Positions 1 through 5,846 of a DNA stretch of 7,809 nucleotides are shown in pieces. Position 1 is the first letter of the stretch. Every line of letters starts with the position of its first letter. Source of the DNA: Treponema sp. (GTDB lineage Bacteria; Spirochaetota; Spirochaetia; Treponematales; Breznakiellaceae); assembly GCA_031266635.1 (NCBI GenBank), contig JAISAN010000062.1, forward strand, positions 1-7,809, read 5' to 3'. The translations under genes and the position numbers were made by a program. The notes beneath the pieces are model-generated. The model saw only the letters and a program-made list of their open reading frames with translations, had not been told where the DNA came from and ran no database searches.

Positions 1-624
1 GGGCCGGCAAGAGAACGGCTTTTACGGCTTATGCGGATCCTCGAAAAAAGCGGGACGGCGGCGGTTACTTCGGCCCAGGTAGAACTGATGACCGGCTGGC
101 CGAGTCATACCATCCGGAAAGACATCTCCTTCCTGGGGGGCGGCGATCACGCGGTGGGGAGCAGCAATGGCTATGCCCCGGAAGTCCTGATTCCGGCAAT
201 AAAGCGGGCGCTGGGGCTGGACCGGCGGCGGCGTTTCTGCGTGGTGGGGCTTGGGCGGCTTGGTTCGGCTTATTTAAGCCTCCAGTCCTTTGAGTTCGGC
301 CCCCAGGGCGAAGAGGAATTTGAGCTGGCGGCGGGTTTTGACAGTAATGTGAACCGGGTGGAACTCCTGAAGTCTCCCGCGCCCCTGTATCCGGCCTATA
401 AGATGGGGGAGGTAATCCATCGTTTTTCCATAGAGATGGCCCTCCTCTGTGTTCCCGGTGATAAAGCCCAGGAGGCGGCGGAAAAATTGGCCGCCGCGGG
501 TATTAAAGGAATTGTGAATTTTGCCCCGGTGGTTTTGAAACTGCCCCTGGATCTGGCGGTCCGGAATGTGTATGTGGTGGATGAACTGCGGGAATTGGCA
601 ATCAATATGAGGAGGATAATATGA
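1..624 (+). CDS. rex: Rex-family redox-sensing transcriptional repressor (5' end cut by window)
   Basis: Rex repressors sense the NADH/NAD+ ratio: they bind DNA when NADH is low and leave it when NADH binds. The frame is open from base 1. The first codons read GPARERLLRLMRILEKSG, which fits the first helix of Rex (RLITYLRILEE in Thermus Rex, from memory). The ATG at 31 falls inside that helix and has no Shine-Dalgarno, so the true start is probably a few codons upstream of the window. Counting from the ATG at 31, a winged helix spans about residues 10-60 (recognition helix HTIRKDISFLG). A Rossmann CoA/NADH-binding domain follows, with VVGLGRLGSAYL at about 71-82. ALLCVPGDKAQEAAEKL and AGIKGIVNFAPVVLKLP are near-textbook Rex segments. 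Oddities are an altered wing and a C-terminal helix several residues shorter than Thermus Rex. The stop overlaps the serC start (ATGA), so the genes are translationally coupled. The family call is secure; the NADH response is inferred. Confidence 0.88.
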   Translation, partial: GPARERLLRLMRILEKSGTAAVTSAQVELMTGWPSHTIRKDISFLGGGDHAVGSSNGYAPEVLIPAIKRALGLDRRRRFCVVGLGRLGSAYLSLQSFEFGPQGEEEFELAAGFDSNVNRVELLKSPAPLYPAYKMGEVIHRFSIEMALLCVPGDKAQEAAEKLAAAGIKGIVNFAPVVLKLPLDLAVRNVYVVDELRELAINMRRII

Positions 625-1730
625 AAAGGGTATACAACTTTTCCCCCGGACCTTCGGCCCTGCCCCTGCCGGTGCTGGAACGGGCCGCGGCGGAAATGAC
701 CGATACCAACGGAACCGGCCAGTCGGTGATGGAGATGAGTCACCGGTCAAAGGACTTTAAGCCCATCATCGAAAAAACCGGGGCCCTTCTCCGGGAGCTG
801 ATGGGGATTCCCCCCAATTACCAGGTGCTGTTCCTCCAGGGGGGCGCTTCCCTTCAGTTTTCCATGATTCCCCTGAACCTTGCGGCCGGGGAGAACGCCC
901 TTACGCCTGGGGCCCCGAGAAAAAGCGTCTCCTATATCGAAACCGGGATTTGGGCAAAAAAGGCCGCGGAAGAGGCGGCAAAATACGCGGCGGTTTCTGT
1001 CCGGGCAAGCTCGAAAGACCGGGCCTATACCTACATTCCGCAGGCCCCGGCCCCGGCGCCCGGAGACGCGTACTACCATATCACCCTAAACAATACCATT
1101 GTGGGGACTAAATGGGCGGAGATTCCCGATACCGGCACTGTCCCCCTGGCGGCGGATATTTCCAGCTGCATCCTCTCGGAACCGCTGGAGGTTTCCAAAT
1201 TCGGCGTCCTTTACGCAGGGGCCCAGAAAAACCTCGGCCCTGCGGGAGTTACGGTGGTGATTATCCGGGAGGACCTGATCGGTCACGCCCCGTCCTGGGT
1301 TCCGGCCCTGCTCCGTTATGACATCCACGCCGAAGAAGCTTCTATGTATAACACCCCTCCCTGTTACGGTATCTACATCATAGGCCTGGTTCTGGAATGG
1401 CTCAGGGACCTGGGGGGCGTGGCGGTCATGGCCCAATTAAACCGGGAAAAGGCGGACCTTTTTTACCAATACCTGGAACAGTCAAAACTGTTTCGTTCTC
1501 CCGTGGAAAAGCCGTACCGCAGCCTTATGAATATTCCCTTTGTTTGTACCGAAGCCGATCCCGTCCGCCGGGGGGATATGGAAACCCGGTTTGTCAAGGA
1601 CGCCGCCGCCCAGGGGCTGATGAATCTGGCGGGCCACCGTCTGGTGGGGGGTATGCGGGCCAGCATCTACAATGCCATGCCCATCGAGGGGGTAAAGGCC
1701 CTGATCCGGTTCATGGAACAATTCAATTAA
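621..1730 (+). CDS. serC: Phosphoserine aminotransferase
   Basis: SerC is a cytoplasmic PLP enzyme that converts 3-phosphohydroxypyruvate and glutamate into O-phosphoserine and 2-oxoglutarate, step two of serine synthesis. The 369 residues match the usual full length. The start NFSPGPSALP and the substrate-binding MSHRSKDF (about 39-46, with H41 and R42) are visible. So are FLQGGASLQF (71-80), NNTIVGTKW (157-165, closer to the Bacillus than the E. coli style), and the PLP-contacting Asp in AADISS (D179). The Schiff-base lysine is K203 in AGAQKNLGPAG. The C-terminal GGMRASIYNAMP segment is also typical. The start is fixed by a strong AGGAGG at 610-615, five bases before the ATG and inside the rex coding sequence. 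serA follows 9 bases after the stop, so rex, serC and serA are very likely one transcript. Confidence 0.97.
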   Translation: MKRVYNFSPGPSALPLPVLERAAAEMTDTNGTGQSVMEMSHRSKDFKPIIEKTGALLRELMGIPPNYQVLFLQGGASLQFSMIPLNLAAGENALTPGAPRKSVSYIETGIWAKKAAEEAAKYAAVSVRASSKDRAYTYIPQAPAPAPGDAYYHITLNNTIVGTKWAEIPDTGTVPLAADISSCILSEPLEVSKFGVLYAGAQKNLGPAGVTVVIIREDLIGHAPSWVPALLRYDIHAEEASMYNTPPCYGIYIIGLVLEWLRDLGGVAVMAQLNREKADLFYQYLEQSKLFRSPVEKPYRSLMNIPFVCTEADPVRRGDMETRFVKDAAAQGLMNLAGHRLVGGMRASIYNAMPIEGVKALIRFMEQFN

Positions 1731-1739
1731 GGAAGAACT

Positions 1740-2918
1740 ATGTTTCGCATACAAACGATGAATAAAATTTCTCCCCAGGGGCTGGAACTCTTTCCCCGGG
1801 AGCGCTACGAGGTGGCCAGCGAGATCCTCCATCCCGACGCCATACTGGTACGGAGCGCGGACATGCATCAGGGAGAAATCCCCGGTTCAGTATTAGCTAT
1901 CGCCCGGGCCGGCGCGGGGGTGAACAATATCCCCGTAGACCAGTGCAGCGACCGGGGGGTGGTAGTTTTTAATACCCCCGGCGGCAACGCCAACGCCGTC
2001 AAAGAGCTGGTTATCGCCGCCCTGCTGATTTCCTCCCGGGATATTGTGGGGGGGATCAACTGGGGGAAAACCATCGCCTCCCGGGCCGATGAAGTGCCGG
2101 ACCTGGTGGAAAAGGAAAAATCCCGTTTTGAAGGGCCCGAACTCCGGGGGAAAACCCTGGGAATTATCGGCCTGGGGGCTATCGGCGTTATGGTAGCCAA
2201 TGACGCGGTGGCTCTGGGTATGGAAGTGATCGGCTACGATCCCTATATATCCGTGGACGCCGCCTGGGATCTTTCCCGGCAGGTTATCCGGGCGGATACC
2301 CTGGAAGGGCTTTTGGCTAAATCCGATTATATCACCCTCCATCTTCCGCTGGGCGACGCCACCAGGGGGCTTCTGGATGCGGAAAAATTCCGTTTTATGA
2401 AAAAAGGCGCCCGGATCATCAACCTGGCCCGGGGGGGGCTGGTGAACGAAGAGGATATTCTAGCCGTCCTGGGGGCGGGAAAACTCTCCGCCTATGTTAC
2501 GGATTTTCCCTCGGCGGAGCTTTTGGCCTGTCCCGGGGTGATCTGTATACCCCACCTGGGGGCTTCTACCCCGGAAGCGGAGGACAACTGCGCGGTTATG
2601 GCGGTACGGCAGCTTATGGCCTATCTTGAATCCGGGGCAATCCGGAATTCGGTGAATTTTCCCCGGTGTAGACTGGAACAGCAGGCGCCTTTCCGGCTTC
2701 TGGTAGCCAACCGGAACATCCCCAACATGGTGGGGCAGATTACCACTATTCTGGCGGCGGAAAATATCAATATTTTGGATCTTATTAACCACCACCGGGA
2801 AGAATTTGCTTATAATATTATAGATACGGAACAACGAATTCCCGATGCTGTCCTGGAACAGTTAAAAGGGGTGGAGGGGATTATCCGTGTCAGAACCATT
2901 GAACAGGGAGTTTTTTAA
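1740..2918 (+). CDS. serA: D-3-phosphoglycerate dehydrogenase with C-terminal ACT domain
   Basis: SerA oxidises 3-phosphoglycerate to 3-phosphohydroxypyruvate with NAD+, the first and usually controlled step of serine synthesis. At 392 residues it is the short form: substrate and NAD domains plus one ACT domain, without the extra intervening domain of longer types. The substrate-binding region includes RAGAGVNNI (about 56-64) and NTPGGNANAVKEL (78-90). The NAD+ Rossmann motif is GLGAIG (144-149), with D167 in YDPY as the likely ribose-binding acid. The catalytic set is complete: R231 in NLARGG, E260 (five residues after D255, as in E. coli SerA) and H272 in PHLGAST. The ACT domain spans about 317-392 (NIPNMVGQITTILAAENINI) and suggests amino-acid feedback, probably by serine. 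GGAAGA at 1731-1736 serves as the ribosome binding site. The product feeds SerC encoded just upstream. Confidence 0.97.
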   Translation: MFRIQTMNKISPQGLELFPRERYEVASEILHPDAILVRSADMHQGEIPGSVLAIARAGAGVNNIPVDQCSDRGVVVFNTPGGNANAVKELVIAALLISSRDIVGGINWGKTIASRADEVPDLVEKEKSRFEGPELRGKTLGIIGLGAIGVMVANDAVALGMEVIGYDPYISVDAAWDLSRQVIRADTLEGLLAKSDYITLHLPLGDATRGLLDAEKFRFMKKGARIINLARGGLVNEEDILAVLGAGKLSAYVTDFPSAELLACPGVICIPHLGASTPEAEDNCAVMAVRQLMAYLESGAIRNSVNFPRCRLEQQAPFRLLVANRNIPNMVGQITTILAAENINILDLINHHREEFAYNIIDTEQRIPDAVLEQLKGVEGIIRVRTIEQGVF

Positions 2919-2921
2919 AAA

Positions 2922-3806
2922 GTGAAGGTTTTTTTTCTGAGATTTGAAGGGGCCCTGCCGGTATTTAGCGGCATCCTGGGGTCCATGTTTGTCTGCGCCC
3001 TGATTGCCGTTCACGGCCCCGGCAAATTGGCCCGGCCCCAGTCTGTCCAAACGGAAAGCCCCGGAGAGGCGGAATCCCCGGATTTCCCGGTGAACAATGT
3101 TGCGGTGAACGGCGCCGTCCGGGAGGCCCTTTTGCCTCCCCCGCCGGCGCCGGAGGAAGATTTTATTCTGGATTTTTACCGGAATCCGGATACCCGGGAT
3201 TGGACGGTAGATTTTTTTACCTCTCTCTGCGGCTCCCGGGATATTGCGGCGGTTATTTTAGCCAACGCGGCGGTCTTTAATGTATCTCCCGGCCTTGCCT
3301 TTGCCCTCTGCTGGGAGGAAAGCCGGTACAACCCTCTGGCGCTTAACCGGAAAAACCGGGACGAAAGCGTCGACCGGGGGCTTTTTCAGCTCAACAGCCG
3401 TTCGTTTCCCGGAATTAACGAACTTGACTTTTTTAATCCCAGCATTAACGCATGGTACGGCATGAGTCATTTGCGGCTTTGCCTTAATACCGGGGAGACT
3501 GAAATCGCCGCCCTGGCCATGTACAATGCCGGAACCGGCCGGGTGCGCGCCACGGGGGCCCCAAAAAACACCCTGAACTATATTCAGCGGATTCTGGAAT
3601 GCCGCTGGAGGATAGAAGAGGTTTTTCTGGCGGAATTCGCTTCCTGGATCCCCCGGTTCACGGCGGATCATCTGAAAGACAGCGGGTCCTCCGGGGAAGG
3701 GGAAACAGCCGCCGAAAAGAGCGCTGGGGCAAGGCCGGTAATCGCGGCGGTTAAACCGCTCCGGCCCCGGCTTGTCCGCCTGGCGCCCCTTTCAGGGGAC
3801 CGCTGA
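2922..3806 (+). CDS. Membrane-anchored lytic transglycosylase (SLT/GH23-type)
   Basis: Lytic transglycosylases cut the MurNAc-GlcNAc bond of peptidoglycan and leave 1,6-anhydro ends. The protein has 294 residues and a GTG start three bases after the serA stop. The nearest Shine-Dalgarno-like sequence is GGGAG at 2906-2910, rather far away, so coupling to serA translation is likely. A hydrophobic segment at about 16-30 (GILGSMFVCALIAV) acts as an uncleaved anchor or signal peptide. A proline- and acid-rich linker follows (about 38-82). The catalytic domain spans about 105-240: ESRYNP with the probable catalytic Glu at E133, GLFQLN (153-158), NAWYGMSHL (176-184) and MYNAGTGRV (200-208) are the standard SLT motifs in order. 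The last 45 residues are low-complexity and end in a basic stretch. Specificity and cell role (growth, division, flagellar or secretion assembly) cannot be told. Its place in a serine operon may be a matter of convenience. Confidence 0.9.
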   Translation: MKVFFLRFEGALPVFSGILGSMFVCALIAVHGPGKLARPQSVQTESPGEAESPDFPVNNVAVNGAVREALLPPPPAPEEDFILDFYRNPDTRDWTVDFFTSLCGSRDIAAVILANAAVFNVSPGLAFALCWEESRYNPLALNRKNRDESVDRGLFQLNSRSFPGINELDFFNPSINAWYGMSHLRLCLNTGETEIAALAMYNAGTGRVRATGAPKNTLNYIQRILECRWRIEEVFLAEFASWIPRFTADHLKDSGSSGEGETAAEKSAGARPVIAAVKPLRPRLVRLAPLSGDR

Positions 3807-3810
3807 CCGG

Positions 3811-3842
3811 AAGCCCGGCCGCCGGACCTTGGCGCCGGGTTT
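3811..3842. terminator. Possible hairpin between convergent genes
   Basis: The 60-base gap between the lytic transglycosylase stop and the GH5 stop contains AAGCCCGGC (3811-3819), which can pair with GCCGGGTTT (3834-3842). The stem is nine base pairs with one G.T pair, around a 14-base loop. Its position between two converging genes fits a terminator for either side. Only three T residues follow on the + strand and none on the - strand, so it is not a classical intrinsic terminator. In G+C-rich DNA such stems also arise by chance. Confidence 0.3.
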
Positions 3843-3866
3843 GCCCCGGTTCAATGCGGAAGCCTT

Positions 3867-5732
3867 TCATTTTTTGACCGTCAGGCTCAGTTCTCCTTCC
3901 CAGCCCTCGTTCCAAAGGAAGAGCCGCTGTTTTTCAGGCCGGTATTCCCAGTGTATTTTGCCGGAATCCGCGGGAACTACCGAAATTTCCGGCGCTGTTC
4001 CGAATTCTTCGGGCAAAAATATCTCCGTGGGCGCCGGTATTTTCCCGTCTGTTTTGAACCGGTAGGTAAAAATCCCCTTTTTTCGATCCCATTTGAAAGA
4101 AAGGGGGATTCCCGCGCTTGCCATAGGGTAGGGGCGTTTCCAGCCGCCCGCCGCCCGTTCTTTCCCTCCGGAAAAGATCGATAGATCCTCATCGTTCCAG
4201 CCGTCCCCGGTCCGGATGGTATTGTCCGCGGTATAGTTCCAGAGGGTGGAGTGGAGGAGGTTTGCGTCAATTGCGTCATAATACATGGAAAGCGCTTCCT
4301 CATGGACTGAATAATCCCCGGTTTTATAGGCCCTGCGTCCGTTCAGGTCGAAGGGAAGACCGAATTCCCCCAGCAGGCAGGGCATATTCCCCATGTGTTC
4401 CCGAGTCCAGCTTATCCCTTCCGCCAGGGCCTGCCTGAAATAGCCGGTAACCCGGTCATGCCCAAAAACCGGCCTGGCGGTATCCGTGCGGATCGAAAAC
4501 CAGGGACGGAATATTTTGGTATAGAGGGCGAAACCGTCATACCAATGGAAGGCGTGTACCGTATTCCGGGGCTCCTGCCAGGAAGGATACCCTTCTCTGG
4601 GAACTCCCTCGATAAAAAAAAATGTTTTTTCGCTGGTTTCCCGCATTTTTTCGATAAAGCGGATCATAAAAGGCTTGAGAAAATCATCGGCAAAACAGAC
4701 CGGCCGGTTCTGATACCGGGCAAAATGGTCTTTTTTCAGGAGCCGGGGCCCCCCGTCTTCGCTGGCCCAGACGCCCGCCTGCTTCCAGGGGCAGCAATAC
4801 CCCTCCCGGAAAAGCGGAACCTCCCCGGGGTTGAGAATTTCACGCCCCCTGGGCCGGGGTTTACCGGTCAGGCCGATGCCGTATACGGCGATTTCCGTTC
4901 GGTGTCCCGACGCGGCGGTCATAGTCTGGAAGGGGCTGGGGTTGGGCCCCAGGGGAACCACGGGGTTTTCAGGGCGGGAAAGGTCCTGATGACCGATAAA
5001 ACCGTGATGGGGTTCATTCATGGTACCCCAGCCGGCAATGGCCGCGCTGTTTTTCAGACGGCGGTAACAGTGCCGCAGGGCCGCAATATAATGCCCCTGG
5101 AGCCAGTCCTGGACCCGCTCCCCCTCGATCATCAGGTCCGGGGCATACACGTTTCCCGCGAAGAAAAGGGTAAAGAGCGTTGCCGCGGCGTACCGGTTAT
5201 AGTTACCCGGCCAGGCCATTTTAGGAAAGGGCCGGCCCCCGTGAAATTCAGCATAACGCTGGCGGGTAATGGCCGCGCCGCTCAGATCCAGCCGCTCAAG
5301 GTCCATCCCCAATTTTTCCAAAGTCCAGGCGGGAGCGCCGTCCCCGCCGGTCCAGCGGCTCCAGACATCCTGGTGGGGATCGATAAAGACAGAAATTCCC
5401 CATTTTTCCGCGGCCAGCAGGATTTTTCGCAGATAGGCAAGATACGCCTCGTCATAAACCCCCGGCCCCTGATGTTCCAGGGCTTCCCAGGTAATTACCA
5501 GGCGGAGAAAGGTAAAACCCGCCCGGACAAGGCCGCTCAAATGGGCGTCCGCGTCTTCCAGGGGGAAAGGCCGGCCCACAAAAGAAACTCCCCCAGGGTT
5601 TTTTAGGGATTCCGCCGGAAAAGCCGCTCCCGGCGGGCCCATGGGATTTTTGGAACTGCCCCCCAGATTAAGGCCCCGGAGTATCAAAGTTCTGCCTTCT
5701 TCGTCAAGGAACCGGTTGTCAAAAATACGCAT
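3867..5732 (-). CDS. GH5 glycoside hydrolase, GH5_12-like (glucosylceramidase/steryl-glucosidase type), intracellular
   Basis: This 621-residue retaining beta-glycosidase has all eight classical GH5 residues: R77, H120 (DPHQD), N239-E240 (MNEPH, acid/base), H396 and Y398 (FHWYD), E456 (LGEFGLPFD, nucleophile) and W498 (LWNYTADN). RGLNLGGSSK near the start, NEPHHGFIG, LGPNPSPFQT (261-270), GDGWNDEDLSIFS (509-521) and RPYPMASAGIP (533-543) resemble the fungal EGCrP/Egh1 group (GH5_12), which cleaves glucosylceramide or steryl glucosides. That placement is from memory. Residues about 541-621 form a beta-rich C-terminal domain like that of endoglycoceramidases. There is no signal peptide, so it should be cytoplasmic. 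The start follows AAGGA (complement of 5739-5743). It faces away from its neighbours on both sides, with no transporter or regulator nearby, and a strong dyad lies just upstream. A nine-T run encodes FFF at about 371-373. GH5 membership is near certain; the substrate is open (glucolipid, sterol glucoside or another beta-glucoside). Confidence 0.9.
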   Translation of the reverse strand: MRIFDNRFLDEEGRTLILRGLNLGGSSKNPMGPPGAAFPAESLKNPGGVSFVGRPFPLEDADAHLSGLVRAGFTFLRLVITWEALEHQGPGVYDEAYLAYLRKILLAAEKWGISVFIDPHQDVWSRWTGGDGAPAWTLEKLGMDLERLDLSGAAITRQRYAEFHGGRPFPKMAWPGNYNRYAAATLFTLFFAGNVYAPDLMIEGERVQDWLQGHYIAALRHCYRRLKNSAAIAGWGTMNEPHHGFIGHQDLSRPENPVVPLGPNPSPFQTMTAASGHRTEIAVYGIGLTGKPRPRGREILNPGEVPLFREGYCCPWKQAGVWASEDGGPRLLKKDHFARYQNRPVCFADDFLKPFMIRFIEKMRETSEKTFFFIEGVPREGYPSWQEPRNTVHAFHWYDGFALYTKIFRPWFSIRTDTARPVFGHDRVTGYFRQALAEGISWTREHMGNMPCLLGEFGLPFDLNGRRAYKTGDYSVHEEALSMYYDAIDANLLHSTLWNYTADNTIRTGDGWNDEDLSIFSGGKERAAGGWKRPYPMASAGIPLSFKWDRKKGIFTYRFKTDGKIPAPTEIFLPEEFGTAPEISVVPADSGKIHWEYRPEKQRLFLWNEGWEGELSLTVKK

Positions 5733-5749
5733 TTTTATTCCTTTTTACC

Positions 5750-5790
5750 TTGAGTTTGTTTCAAAAGCTCAAGTTTTGAAACAAGCTTAA
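5750..5790. repeat. Large inverted repeat (operator or 5'-UTR hairpin) in the divergent promoter region
   Basis: TTGTTTCAAAA (5756-5766) and TTTTGAAACAA (5774-5784) are perfect inverted copies around a 7-base spacer, GCTCAAG. The symmetry continues outwards to 5750 and 5790, giving 17 pairs of which two are G.T. The left edge is 18 bases upstream of the GH5 start codon, just before its ribosome binding site. Two smaller pairings compete with it: CTTGAG (5749-5754) with CTCAAG (5768-5773), and AAGCT (5765-5769) with AGCTT (5784-5788). No T-run follows on either strand, so a terminator is unlikely. A binding site for a dimeric repressor of the GH5 gene, the lipoprotein gene or both is the simplest reading. 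The G.T pairs would be stable only in + strand RNA. Confidence 0.75.
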
Positions 5791-5795
5791 TTATA
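5790..5795 (-). promoter_or_regulatory. Candidate -10 box (TATAAT) for the GH5 gene
   Basis: The - strand reads TATAAT here, a perfect consensus -10 hexamer in an A+T-rich stretch. Transcription would start near 5783, inside the large dyad, leaving a leader of about 50 bases before the GH5 start codon. I see no convincing -35 box 17 bases upstream (the hexamer there reads TATAAA), so the promoter may depend on an activator or another sigma factor, or the match may be chance. Confidence 0.4.
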
Positions 5796-5831
5796 TATTG
5801 AATTACTCCCCATTTATAGCATATTATGTAT

Positions 5832-5839
5832 AAGGGAGA
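5832..5839 (+). promoter_or_regulatory. Ribosome binding site that sets the lipoprotein start
   Basis: AAGGGAGA lies eight bases before the ATG at 5847. An in-frame ATG at 5826 lies upstream of this site and would put it inside the coding sequence. Starting at 5847 also gives a compact lipoprotein signal (MKILV, hydrophobic core, SSC). The start at 5847 is therefore preferred. Confidence 0.8.
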
Positions 5840-5846
5840 AATTATT

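Noticed and set aside
31..33. ATG at 31 as the real rex start
   Set aside because: There is no Shine-Dalgarno, and the codons upstream (ARERLLRL) continue the first helix expected in Rex, so the gene begins before the window.
274..1079. Several - strand open frames of 110-158 codons opposite rex and serC
   Set aside because: They overlap each other in different frames, have biased composition and no ribosome binding sites, and the sense genes are unmistakable.
4395..5606. A 403-codon + strand open frame opposite the GH5 gene
   Set aside because: Its translation is low-complexity, rich in Pro, Gly and Arg, with no domain. It lies wholly antisense to a gene with intact catalytic motifs and is explained by G+C-rich codon bias.
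5756..5784. The large dyad as a Rex operator
   Set aside because: The arms begin TTGTTTC and end GAAACAA with much wider spacing than the compact TTGTGAAA/TTTCACAA palindrome of Rex.
5798..5827. TTGAAT-N18-TATTAT as a promoter for the lipoprotein gene
   Set aside because: The boxes look fair, but transcription would begin at about 5834, inside the ribosome binding site. In such A+T-rich DNA the match is easily chance.
5826..5828. Upstream in-frame ATG as the lipoprotein start
   Set aside because: The ribosome binding site AAGGGAGA lies downstream of it, and using it would add MYKGEII before a normal signal peptide.
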